Shown here piece after piece: positions 1-7,384 of a DNA stretch of 64,000 bases. Made by a program: the position numbers and the translations under genes. The notes under the pieces were generated by a model. It ran no database searches and was not told the DNA's origin. It saw only the letters and a program-made list of their open reading frames with translations. The DNA is from Sporichthya polymorpha DSM 43042 (GTDB lineage: Bacteria; Actinomycetota; Actinomycetes; Sporichthyales; Sporichthyaceae): NCBI RefSeq assembly GCF_000384115.1, contig NZ_KB913029.1:1026907-1090906 (forward strand), written 5' to 3'. The stretch's first letter is position 1; the number at the start of each line of letters is the position of its first letter.

Positions 1-1544
1 GCGCGCACCATCGCGGGCACGGCGTTCTCCCCGGCCGCGGTCGCGCCGCGGACATCCCGCAGCGCGGCCCGCACCGGTTCGAGGTCCCGCGCCGCCTTGC
101 GCTCGCGGAACGCCGCGAGGTGCGCGACCACGGCGGCGTGGTCGACCGAGAACCGCGGCGGCGGGGTGGAGTGCGTCGGGCGGAACGCGTTGACCCCGAC
201 CTTGAGCCGCTCCCCGGCCTGCATCTCCCGTTCGACGCGATGGTTGTGGTCGTCGATCAGCTCCTCGAGCCGGCCCGACCCGACCGCCGGCAGCAGCCCC
301 TGGGCCTCGATCTCGCCGAGCAGCTTGAGCGCCGCGGCCTCGAGCTCGTCGGTCAGCGCCTCGACGTACCAGCTGCCGCCGAGCGGGTCCGCGGTCCGCG
401 CGGCCCCGACCTCGTGGGCGAGGATCTGCTGGGTGCGGATCGCGAGCTCGCGCGCCTCCGGGGTCGGGATGGACACCGGCTCGTCGTAGGTGCACGTCTC
501 GACCGACTGCACCCCACCGAGGATCGCGGCGAGCGTCTGGACCGTCGCGCGCGCCAGGTTGTTCAGCGGCTGCTGGTACGGCAGCGAACGACCCGAGGTG
601 TGGCAGGCGATGCGCAACCGCTGACTGCGGACGTCCTGCGAACCGAACCGGTCCCGCATCGTCCGCGCCCACACCCGCCGCAGTGCGCGGAACTTCGCGA
701 CCTCCTCGAACAGGTCCACGTCCGCGGTCGAGACCCACGCCATCGACGGCGCGATCTGATCGACGCCGATGCCACGCACCGCGAGGTCGGCGAGGGTCTG
801 GTTGACGATCGCCATCCCGACCGCGATCTCCGAGACCGGCGTCAGGCCCCGCTCGCGCAGGTTGTAGCACTGCGGGAACCCCGTCGCCCACCGCGGCGTG
901 TACCGGGCGACGTGCTCCAACACGTCCACCGTCGCCCGCTGCGCCAGATCGACGGGCAGCAGCTTCTCGCCGTACCCGGAGAGGGTGAGCGTCACGTGGT
1001 CGGGCATGTGCGATCCCTGAAGCCGCGTCAGGTCGTAACCCTGCTGCTCGGCGTAGGCCAGCACCAACGGGTACAGCCCGACGGTGGCGTGCCACGCGAT
1101 GTCCGTCGTCGTCAGGTCGATGCCGTCGAGCAGGACCTCCAGGTCCGGCAGCCAGGTCAGCGAGCAGCCCTCGCTGCCGACCTCCGGCTCGAACATCGGG
1201 TGGTCCGGGTCGAGCGCCTCCTGGCTCAGCGTGTCCAGGACGACGTCGAGGCCCGTCGCGCCCTGAGCGCGCGCGGCCTCCAGCCCGGCTCGGGTGTCGG
1301 CGGGAGTCCCGTAGCCGACGATCGTGCGCTGGGTCCACATCCGGCTGCGGTACATCTGCGGGTACGACCCGCGGGCGAACGGGAACTGACCCGGATCGCC
1401 GAGGCTCTCGGCGTAGGTCTCGTCCGGCTCCGCCGGGCCGTACGCCGCCTCGGTCTCCAGCCCGCCCCAGGTCCGCGTGCGCGAGAGCCGCAGGTGGGCG
1501 TCGTCGACCTCGGGGAACGACCGGCGCTCGTCGGGGCCGCTCAC
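1..1544 (-). CDS. Cobalamin-dependent acyl-CoA mutase, large subunit (partial, C-terminus beyond window)
   Basis: Member of the methylmalonyl-CoA mutase large-subunit family, the TIM-barrel that binds the acyl-CoA thioester and performs adenosylcobalamin radical rearrangements. The 514 visible codons start at a GTG overlapping the stop of the B12-binding subunit gene (GTGA) and run off base 1. Family blocks are clear: QRTIVGYGTPADT near the N-terminus, PRWATGFPQCYNLRERG mid-protein and ARTADPLGGSWYVEALTDEL late. By eye, residues that define methylmalonyl-CoA mutase are changed: the Tyr89 position is Ile, the Arg207 region is rewritten (SGYGEKLLP) and the His244 position is Asn. There is no B12 domain on the visible part, matching the separate small subunit as in isobutyryl- and 2-hydroxyisobutyryl-CoA mutases. 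The family is secure; the substrate is unknown. Confidence 0.88.
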   Translation of the reverse strand, partial: MSGPDERRSFPEVDDAHLRLSRTRTWGGLETEAAYGPAEPDETYAESLGDPGQFPFARGSYPQMYRSRMWTQRTIVGYGTPADTRAGLEAARAQGATGLDVVLDTLSQEALDPDHPMFEPEVGSEGCSLTWLPDLEVLLDGIDLTTTDIAWHATVGLYPLVLAYAEQQGYDLTRLQGSHMPDHVTLTLSGYGEKLLPVDLAQRATVDVLEHVARYTPRWATGFPQCYNLRERGLTPVSEIAVGMAIVNQTLADLAVRGIGVDQIAPSMAWVSTADVDLFEEVAKFRALRRVWARTMRDRFGSQDVRSQRLRIACHTSGRSLPYQQPLNNLARATVQTLAAILGGVQSVETCTYDEPVSIPTPEARELAIRTQQILAHEVGAARTADPLGGSWYVEALTDELEAAALKLLGEIEAQGLLPAVGSGRLEELIDDHNHRVEREMQAGERLKVGVNAFRPTHSTPPPRFSVDHAAVVAHLAAFRERKAARDLEPVRAALRDVRGATAAGENAVPAMVR

Positions 1545-1933
1545 GACGCCCTCGCCAGTCCGCCGACGTAGTCCAGGATCGCGTCCGCGGTCGAGTCCTG
1601 GCCGAACACCACCGCGACGCCGAGCGAGCGCAGGTGCTCGACGTCCTCGGGGTGGATCAGCCCGCCGACCATCACCGGGATGTCCTCCGCGCCGACGCCG
1701 CGCAGCTCGCTCATGAGCTCGGCGACGTAGTGCGTGTACGTGCTGACGCTGAAACTGACCCCAATCGCGTCGACGTCCTCGGCGACGGCCGCGGCCGCCA
1801 TGCCCGCCGCGCTGTTGTGCTCGCCCAGGTAGATGACCTCGAACCCCGCGTCGCGCAGGATCCGCGACACCGTCCGCAAACCGCGGGAGTGCACGTCGAC
1901 CCCGAGCATTCCCAGAAGCACCCGCACCCTCAT
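1541..1933 (-). CDS. Cobalamin-binding small subunit of acyl-CoA mutase
   Basis: A 130-residue stand-alone B12-binding (Rossmann-like) domain. The DxHxxG motif is present as D13-V-H15-S-R-G18, which supplies the lower axial His to cobalt, followed by a GVSFSVST segment (the SxS/L loop) and MVGG, both of which line the nucleotide tail. It overlaps the ferredoxin gene upstream (ATGA) and the large subunit downstream (GTGA), so the two subunits are probably made in equal amounts and assemble as in IcmA/IcmB or HcmA/HcmB. One departure: the Lys that normally precedes the DxH motif (Lys604 of P. freudenreichii mutase) appears to be Met9. Confidence 0.9.
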   Translation of the reverse strand: MRVRVLLGMLGVDVHSRGLRTVSRILRDAGFEVIYLGEHNSAAGMAAAAVAEDVDAIGVSFSVSTYTHYVAELMSELRGVGAEDIPVMVGGLIHPEDVEHLRSLGVAVVFGQDSTADAILDYVGGLARAS

Positions 1934-2247
1934 GACGCCGCCTCAGTCGGCAAACGTTTGACGCCGCGCTTGGTGACGACGACGTCGCCGGTCACGGTGG
2001 TCTGGCAGGCGAGCCGGTGTCCGCCGTCCTTGGACTCCTTCAGCGCGTCGAGACCTTCGGCCTCGAGGTCACCGATCGGGCCGCAGTTCTCGCGGCCGGA
2101 CTCGACGGTCATGACGCAGGTCCGGCAGGTGCCGTTTCCCCCGCAGATCGTCGGCCAGCGGTAGCCGAGGCGGACCGCGGCAGCGAACACGGTCTCGCCC
2201 GGTTCCGGGTCAATGCGGACCTCGGCGGGGCGGACGCGGACGGTCAC
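1930..2247 (-). CDS. Plant-type [2Fe-2S] ferredoxin
   Basis: A 105-residue ferredoxin with the C-x5-C-x2-C-x36-C arrangement of [2Fe-2S] proteins: Cys35, Cys41, Cys44 and Cys81, in the local sequence CGGNGTCRTC. It starts at a GTG overlapping the stop of the lipocalin-like gene. It is the only ferredoxin in the operon, and no ferredoxin reductase is seen in the window. It could pass electrons to the Rieske oxygenase, the P450, or both; which one cannot be decided from sequence. Another cysteine (Cys55) lies outside the motif. Confidence 0.92.
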   Translation of the reverse strand: MTVRVRPAEVRIDPEPGETVFAAAVRLGYRWPTICGGNGTCRTCVMTVESGRENCGPIGDLEAEGLDALKESKDGGHRLACQTTVTGDVVVTKRGVKRLPTEAAS

Positions 2248-3245
2248 CCGAGCCCCTCGGCGGCGATGCGATCGCGGAAGCTCTCCAGCCAGGTGTGGCC
2301 GGCTGCGACGCGACGGGAGTCACCGACGCGGTGCGTGCGTCCGGTCTGGGCCCGGTACGCCGGGCCGCGGGCGGCCGAGAACTGGGACATGCGGCTCTCG
2401 GCCGGGCCCGTGAACTCGTACTGCCGGTCGCCCAGGTCGTACGACACCGTCGTCGGCCAGCCGGCGTCGTCGACGACGTACTTGGCCTGCAACCCCGTCG
2501 TCGACGCGACCAGGGAGTCGCCGTGAACGATCGCCCCGGTGGTGAACCCGTCGCGGCCGACGACGAAGTGACCCCACTCGAGCGACCCGTCGTCGAACCG
2601 GTTGCAGAAGATCTGCCACGAGATCTCGACGTCGGTCCAGTAGACGTCGTCCTTGTAGTCGCGGCCGTGCGTCCAGTACGCGTTGTCCATCCAGAGCGGG
2701 CCGCTGACCTGCTTGCCCAGGATCGTGCCGGTGACCCAGTGGGCGATAATCGTGTAGAGCATCGCGTTCTCGCGGGCGGCCGAGAAGACCTGGATACCGA
2801 GCCCGGCGCTCGGGCCCGCGAGGCTGAGGATGTCGCCCTCGCTGTAGTCGATCGAGTCTCCGCGCCAGCGCAGGTCCATCGGCTGCTCGCCGTGGGTGAC
2901 GACGTCGCCCGGCAGCTTGGAGAACACCGGCTCGTACCAGCGGCGCTCCGGGCCGTGGAGGACACGCTTCACCTCGCCGCGGGACGTGCGGCCCGTCGCC
3001 GGGTCGAGGCCCAGCTCCCCGTTCCCCCGCTGGGTCATGACGAAGCAGCCGCTGGTCAGCCCACCGACGAACTTGCGCTCCAGCCCGTACGTGCGGCCCT
3101 CGTCGTCGGAGAAGAATCCGTAGAGGTAGGTGGTCTGGAGCGGCAGGCCGAACTGGGGCTCCTCGACGCGCATCGTCTCCGGGTCGGGCCGGAAGGCGCC
3201 GACGACGGCGCGGTGGTCGAAGTCGCCGAACAGATAGCGCGGCAT
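2244..3245 (-). CDS. Lipocalin-like (CrtC/AttH-type) protein of unknown function
   Basis: A 333-residue protein without signal peptide or membrane segment, beginning MPRYLFGDFDHRAV. It is clearly paralogous to the protein at 30930-31955: shared blocks include YGFFS/V-D/E-G near the start, HWVTGT/YWVTGT-LG in the middle, the FxNxxxDGSxE-G segment and a closing TWLESFxxRI. The two-lobed beta-rich pattern suggests the hydroxyneurosporene-synthase/AttH lipocalin-like superfamily, but that is inference. Its ATG shares one base with the TAA of the P450 gene, so the two are translationally coupled. All three such genes in the window lie next to oxygenases, which suggests binding or hydrating a hydrophobic P450 product. 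Confidence 0.75.
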   Translation of the reverse strand: MPRYLFGDFDHRAVVGAFRPDPETMRVEEPQFGLPLQTTYLYGFFSDDEGRTYGLERKFVGGLTSGCFVMTQRGNGELGLDPATGRTSRGEVKRVLHGPERRWYEPVFSKLPGDVVTHGEQPMDLRWRGDSIDYSEGDILSLAGPSAGLGIQVFSAARENAMLYTIIAHWVTGTILGKQVSGPLWMDNAYWTHGRDYKDDVYWTDVEISWQIFCNRFDDGSLEWGHFVVGRDGFTTGAIVHGDSLVASTTGLQAKYVVDDAGWPTTVSYDLGDRQYEFTGPAESRMSQFSAARGPAYRAQTGRTHRVGDSRRVAAGHTWLESFRDRIAAEGLG

Positions 3246-4555
3246 TACGCCTCCTTCGGGGTGAAGCGCAGCGGAAGCTCCGGGTAGCCGTGCAGGACGA
3301 AGCTGCCGTGCCGGCGCAGGTCGGCCGGGTCGCAGCCGAGGGCCAGGTCGGGCAGCCGGGTCAGCAGGAGTTCGGTCGCGAGCCGGAGTTCGAGGCGCGC
3401 CACCGCGGACCCGAGGCAGAAGTGCTCGAACCGGCCGAACGTGAGGTGGGGCTGGCTCTTGCTCGACGCGTCCGGGGGCGGCAGCTCGTCGGGGTGCGGG
3501 AACGCCTCCGGATCCCGGTTCGCGGAGCCGAACACGACCCAGAGCAGCGCACCCTCCGGCAGGTCGACCTCGCCCAGCCGTGTCGGCCGGGTCGTCACGC
3601 GGAACATGCCCTGCACGGGCGCGTCGAGGCGGAGCATCTCCTCCATCAACCCCGGGATCAGCGCCGGCTCCTTGCGGACGCGGTCCGCCAGCGCGGGGTC
3701 GGTGGCGAACCGGTACGCCGCGGAGGTGATCATCAGCGTCGTCGTCTCGTGCCCGCCGACGATGAACTGACTCATCATCAGCAGGATCTCGTCGACGGAG
3801 AGGGGCTCCTCGCCGTCCATGCGGGCCGAGAGCAGGTCGGTGATCAGGTCGTCCTGCGGGTGCGCGCGCCGCGACTCGATCGCGGCGGTGAAGTAGTCGT
3901 AGAACGCGTCGATGTCGGCGAACATCTGCGCGATCTCCTCGGCCGTCCGGTCCGCCCCGACGCCGGCGGTGAACGCGTCCGCCCAGCGCTTGAAGTCGGC
4001 CATGTCCTGCGGCGGGACGCCGAGCAGGGTGGCGATGACCGTCATCGGCAGCGGCAGCGCGAACTCGGAGACCAGCTCCACCGATCCCCGCGCCGCGAAG
4101 CCGTCGATCAGCTCGGTCGCGAGGCGGCGGACCTCCGGCTCGAGCGCGTTGATGCGCTTCGGGCTGAACGCCGCGGAGACCAGCTGCCGCTGGCGCTTGT
4201 GCTGCGGCGGGTCGGTGAGCAGCAGCACCGGCGTCTGCGCCATCCGCAGCCGGCGCGCGGCCTGGGCGCGCAGCGTCTCCGGCGTCGCCGGGTCGTCGAC
4301 GAGCCGCTGTGCCAGGCCCGTCACCGACGAGGGGCCACTCGCCATCGTCGAGGAGTAGGTCTCGTGGTCGCGCAGGACCTCGATGGCGTCGGCGTACCGG
4401 GTCACGGCGTAGGCACCGATTCGCTCGGCGTACGCGACCGGCTCCTCGGAGCGCAGCACCTCGTACAGCGGGTACGGGCACCGCACGAGCTCCGGCTCCC
4501 CGGCGACGAGCCGCGCCAGGTCGGCGGGCCGGTAGGGGCAGGTGGGTGCGGTCAT
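3245..4555 (-). CDS. Cytochrome P450
   Basis: A 436-residue soluble bacterial P450. The I-helix oxygen-activating motif is GGHETTT, the ExxR of the K helix lies in MEEMLRLDAPVQ...R, and the heme-thiolate loop reads FGRFEHFCLG. Start chosen at ATG 4555, which overlaps the stop of the preceding gene (ATGA). It is strikingly similar along its whole length to the P450 at 10217-11497, including the rare FEHFC loop and the block SAFSPKRI, marking a recent paralogue pair. Electrons probably come from the operon ferredoxin. The substrate is unknown. Confidence 0.93.
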   Translation of the reverse strand: MTAPTCPYRPADLARLVAGEPELVRCPYPLYEVLRSEEPVAYAERIGAYAVTRYADAIEVLRDHETYSSTMASGPSSVTGLAQRLVDDPATPETLRAQAARRLRMAQTPVLLLTDPPQHKRQRQLVSAAFSPKRINALEPEVRRLATELIDGFAARGSVELVSEFALPLPMTVIATLLGVPPQDMADFKRWADAFTAGVGADRTAEEIAQMFADIDAFYDYFTAAIESRRAHPQDDLITDLLSARMDGEEPLSVDEILLMMSQFIVGGHETTTLMITSAAYRFATDPALADRVRKEPALIPGLMEEMLRLDAPVQGMFRVTTRPTRLGEVDLPEGALLWVVFGSANRDPEAFPHPDELPPPDASSKSQPHLTFGRFEHFCLGSAVARLELRLATELLLTRLPDLALGCDPADLRRHGSFVLHGYPELPLRFTPKEA

Positions 4556-4890
4556 TCGGACACCGGAAGGTAGAAGGCGGCCCGCACCGACGAGACGTCC
4601 AGCGTCGGGCTGACGCCCCTGCTCAGGTGCTTCGTCTGCGCCAGCCGCTGCTGGATCTTCTCGACGTCCCCGACGGTCTCCGCGTCGATCTCGTACACGG
4701 CCGCGTAGGTGGGCAGCTCCGGGAACGCCGGCGAGAGCGGGATCCCGCTGGCCTTGAGCCGCCGGAACGAGATCGCCGCTCCGCGCTCGATGATCTCCGG
4801 TGCGTGCTCCTCGGTGTACCAGCGGTTGAACTCGTCCTCGTCGGCGCCCTCGGCGCACTCGGACACGACGATCAGCAGACCCTTGGGCAT
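4552..4890 (-). CDS. Small ferredoxin-like-fold (EthD/Dabb-type) protein
   Basis: A 112-residue protein starting MPKGLLIVVSE. The segment EDEFNRWYTEEHAPEI resembles the EthD and dimeric alpha-beta-barrel families, in which small dimers assist or perform oxidations in degradation clusters. ATG 4890 was chosen because it overlaps the previous stop by one base; an upstream start would add a Pro/Arg-rich stretch with no family likeness. It sits between the Rieske-associated small gene and the P450. Its biochemical role is not known. Confidence 0.72.
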   Translation of the reverse strand: MPKGLLIVVSECAEGADEDEFNRWYTEEHAPEIIERGAAISFRRLKASGIPLSPAFPELPTYAAVYEIDAETVGDVEKIQQRLAQTKHLSRGVSPTLDVSSVRAAFYLPVSE

Positions 4891-5135
4891 CAGGACTTCC
4901 CCTCGGTGGCGCGCCGGACGGCGAGGCGGCCGATCCAGCCCAGCAGTTGGCGGTTGGCATAGGTGAGGTCGCCCTCGTGCCACTGCCCCAGGTCGTCGAA
5001 GATCCCAGTCTTGCCGGTGGCGGGATCGGTGACGTCCACCCGGCCGTCGGGGCGGGCCGTGTACACGTAGCCGTTGATGGGGTCGATCAGTTGCTTGGGC
5101 TTGGCCGCATCAGAGGCCGCATCGGAGGCCGCCAT
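4890..5135 (-). CDS. Hypothetical 81-residue protein following the Rieske oxygenase
   Basis: Not recognised. An 81-residue protein with an Ala/Ser/Asp-rich N-terminus and a core containing PINGYVYTARPDGRVDVTDP and IFDDLGQW. No cysteines, signal peptide or membrane segment. Both ends overlap neighbours by one base (TGATG), so it is a real member of the operon rather than spacer. Its position directly after the oxygenase alpha subunit suggests an accessory or small-subunit-like role, which is inference only. Confidence 0.65.
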   Translation of the reverse strand: MAASDAASDAAKPKQLIDPINGYVYTARPDGRVDVTDPATGKTGIFDDLGQWHEGDLTYANRQLLGWIGRLAVRRATEGKS

Positions 5136-6544
5136 CACCGCTCCAGGTAGGTCGTGAGGGTCTGGTGGAACTGGCGGATCCGGCTCTCCTGGTACTGACC
5201 GAGCGTCAGACCGGACTTGCGGGTCGTCTTCATCCCCCGCTGGACCGAGACCATGTTGTCGATGTCCTGGTCGAAGACCGGGCCGAGCAGACCGAGCTCG
5301 GGGACGTCGGTGAAGGCCGTGTCCTCCGGCACCCAGATCACCTTCGCCGGCGGCGGTTTCGGGCCGCCGGCGGGCGGGTCGGCCAGGATGAACGTCTCGA
5401 AGATGCAGGTGTCCGGGTCGAAGCCGTTGGGCCGCCAGCGGTAGCAGATGTTCGACTTCATCCCGCCCCACGGGTGGAAGTTCGGGAAGACCGTGTGCTG
5501 CACGGTGTCGAGCAGTTCCGAGTCCGAGAGCTGCGAGAAGTCGCGGCCGGAGATCCTTTCGAACTGCTTGCGGGTTTCCTCGGCGAGCACCTCACGGGCC
5601 GTCTTGCCGGGCGGGATCTCCGGCAGCCCGTTCTCCCCCGGCTGCAGGTCGCGGCCGGTGTCGGCGGAGTAGAACGTCCGCGCGGCGTAGAACGACTCGA
5701 GGACGTCCTCCTCGTCGACGAAGTCCGCGACGTGCGGGCTCGGTGCGCCCTGGACGTTGATCATCCGGTTCCAGTGCGGCTCGTCGGAGGTCGCGTCGTA
5801 CTGGGTGTTGGCGTCGGCCGTCCACGTCAGGATCTGAGGGTGCGTCGCGATGACGTGGTAGGTCTCCATGAAGGCCTCCTGCGCGGCCTTCCAGTTCAGC
5901 GGCAGGATCTTCGCGGTGTGGACCGCCTTGTAGCGCTCCTCGATCGGCCAGATCCAGAGCTCGTCGAACTTGCCGAGGAACTCCGCCAGGGTCTGGGTGG
6001 AGGTCTCGTCCGGGTTGAGAAAGACCCAGCCGCGCCAGGTGTCCACGCGGGCCTCGGGGAGCTGCATCGTCGAGCGGTCGACGTGCGGGAAGTCCCACTC
6101 GCACGGGATGTTCTTCAGGCTGCCGTCGAGGTTCCAGGTGAAGCCGTGGAACGTGCACCGGATCTCGGGGATGTTCCCGCCGCGGTCGCGCAGCATCCGC
6201 GCCCGGTGCAGGCAGGCGTTGACGTACGCCCGGATGCCGCCTGAAGTCCGCATCACGATGTAGGAGAGGTCGCCGATCTCGTAGAGCACGTGGTCCCCGA
6301 CGTTCGGGATCTCGTCCTCCAGGCAGACCATCTGCCAGACGCGGTACCAGAGCTTCTCCATCTCGAGCTTCGCGAACTCGGGCGAGATGTAGCGCTCGAT
6401 CGGGATGTCGGTCGGGTCGTCCTGGTCGTTGCGGTTGTAGCGCAGCGAGTCCGGCACCGGGCGACTGTCGCGGTCCAGGTACTCCTGGACGCTCGGGCCG
6501 GGCGACCGGGGCCGGTCGGTGCTCGGCCGTTCGGTGGTGGTCAT
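5135..6544 (-). CDS. Rieske non-heme iron oxygenase, alpha subunit
   Basis: A 469-residue terminal oxygenase subunit. The Rieske [2Fe-2S] ligands are C111-L-H113 and C130-x2-H133. The mononuclear-iron motif follows as E227-x2-H230-x4-H235 in METYHVIATH. These enzymes use O2 and ferredoxin electrons to hydroxylate or dihydroxylate rings, or to demethylate. No classical beta subunit follows, so it may act as a homo-oligomer like ketosteroid hydroxylase (KshA) or demethylase types. Start at ATG 6544 overlaps the TetR stop (ATGA). It is the first enzyme of the operon. Confidence 0.93.
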   Translation of the reverse strand: MTTTERPSTDRPRSPGPSVQEYLDRDSRPVPDSLRYNRNDQDDPTDIPIERYISPEFAKLEMEKLWYRVWQMVCLEDEIPNVGDHVLYEIGDLSYIVMRTSGGIRAYVNACLHRARMLRDRGGNIPEIRCTFHGFTWNLDGSLKNIPCEWDFPHVDRSTMQLPEARVDTWRGWVFLNPDETSTQTLAEFLGKFDELWIWPIEERYKAVHTAKILPLNWKAAQEAFMETYHVIATHPQILTWTADANTQYDATSDEPHWNRMINVQGAPSPHVADFVDEEDVLESFYAARTFYSADTGRDLQPGENGLPEIPPGKTAREVLAEETRKQFERISGRDFSQLSDSELLDTVQHTVFPNFHPWGGMKSNICYRWRPNGFDPDTCIFETFILADPPAGGPKPPPAKVIWVPEDTAFTDVPELGLLGPVFDQDIDNMVSVQRGMKTTRKSGLTLGQYQESRIRQFHQTLTTYLER

Positions 6545-7158
6545 GCGTTGCCTCCAGCGAGGACGGGCGGGACGACGAAGTCGGCGAACCAGGCACGGAC
6601 GTCGCCGTCGGGGACGAGCACGGGTCGTTCGGAGACGAGGACGTGGTTGGTGAGGAACCAGCGGACGATGCGCTCGTTCGTCAGGTGCGCCGCGATCTCC
6701 CCGCGGGCCCGGCCGTACTCCAGCAGCGGGCCCCAGTACTCGTACTGGGCCGCGGCGAGCGCCTCGTCGTGGCTCATCAGGTCGGCGGTGATCGCGGTCG
6801 CCTCGGCCACCAGCGTCACGTTCGCCATGTAGTCGTGCGCGAGGTCGTGGCCGGCGACGAGCGAGTCGAGGATCAGCGGCGCGACCGGGCCGGACAACGT
6901 GATGCGGCTCCACCGTTCCGCGTTGACCGCACGCACCTCGGCGATCATCACCTGCCGGACGAGTTCCTCGCGGCTGGAGAAGTACCGGTACAGGTTCGGC
7001 CGCGCGACCCCCGCGAGCGCCGCGACCTCGTCCAGCGGCGTCGCCGCTATCCCGTTCTGCCGGAACGCCGACCGGGCGGCGTCGAGAATCCGCTCCCGCG
7101 CGGTCCGCGGGACGGCCACCTCCGCCGGTCCCGCCACTGACGCCGACGCCTTCGCCAT
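6541..7158 (-). CDS. TetR-family transcriptional regulator, first gene of the mutase/oxygenase operon
   Basis: A 205-residue TetR protein. The DNA-binding helix-turn-helix is in residues about 20-70 (RERILDAARSAFRQNG, then VARPNLYRYFSS), and the C-terminal ligand domain is divergent. It is cotranscribed with, and overlaps, the Rieske gene, so it likely autoregulates the operon. A promoter with -35 TTGATA and -10 TATCGT separated by 17 bases lies just upstream, with an inverted repeat across the spacer. The start ATG is only 6 bases past the -10 box, suggesting a leaderless mRNA. The inducer is probably a pathway intermediate, but is unknown. Confidence 0.9.
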   Translation of the reverse strand: MAKASASVAGPAEVAVPRTARERILDAARSAFRQNGIAATPLDEVAALAGVARPNLYRYFSSREELVRQVMIAEVRAVNAERWSRITLSGPVAPLILDSLVAGHDLAHDYMANVTLVAEATAITADLMSHDEALAAAQYEYWGPLLEYGRARGEIAAHLTNERIVRWFLTNHVLVSERPVLVPDGDVRAWFADFVVPPVLAGGNA

Positions 7159-7164
7159 GCCTCG

Positions 7165-7193
7165 ACGATACGCAACAGCCCCTGTTGTATCAA
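7165..7193 (-). promoter_or_regulatory. Promoter with embedded operator of the TetR/Rieske/P450/mutase operon
   Basis: Read on the minus strand, TTGATA (7193-7188) and TATCGT (7170-7165) are separated by 17 bases, and the TetR ATG follows 6 bases later. The spacer is palindromic: GATAC at 7167-7171 pairs with GTATC at 7187-7191, with inner arms CAACAG and CTGTTG. A repressor bound here would cover both promoter boxes. Confidence 0.6.
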
Positions 7194-7211
7194 TACCCGC
7201 GCCGCGCCTAT

Positions 7212-7285
7212 GCGCTTCACTCGCCGCAGCCAGGCCTTACTCGCTCGGTCGGGCGAGTAAAGGCTGGCGGTGGCGAGTGAAGCGC
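7212..7285. repeat. Dispersed palindromic element, family B copy 1
   Basis: A 74-bp imperfect palindrome. The outer arms GCGCTTCACTCGCC (7212-7225) and GGCGAGTGAAGCGC (7272-7285) match perfectly, and inner arms CCAGGCCTTACTCGC and GCGAGTAAAGGCTGG match except for one position. A second copy with the same architecture is at 62283-62356. It lies between the end of the SDR gene and the TetR operon promoter. It may act as a terminator or be a REP-like mobile palindrome. Confidence 0.75.
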
Positions 7286-7314
7286 GATCCCGGGGGTGCG
7301 GGGCGGCGCACAAC

Positions 7315-7339
7315 GATACGGCGGGCGGAGCGGTGTATC
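7315..7339. promoter_or_regulatory. Second GATAC-N15-GTATC inverted repeat
   Basis: GATAC (7315-7319) and GTATC (7335-7339) are separated by 15 bases, exactly as in the repeat inside the TetR promoter at 7167-7191, 148 bases away. The spacer sequence differs. It is a plausible second binding site for the same repressor, though the match is short. Confidence 0.4.
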
Positions 7340-7384
7340 GGCGGGACGGGGCCCTGCGAGCGCGGCGGAGGCAGCGAGATCCGG

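Noticed and set aside
2244-4481. 745-codon fusion of P450-region sequence with the lipocalin-like protein
   Set aside because: The N-terminal 410 codons are an out-of-frame shadow of the P450 gene. The true lipocalin-like gene starts at ATG 3245, which overlaps the P450 stop by one base.
7159-7384. A coding gene in the gap upstream of the TetR gene
   Set aside because: Short frames here come from the family B palindrome (mirrored Arg/Ser-rich peptides on both strands); no start, ribosome site or conserved pattern.
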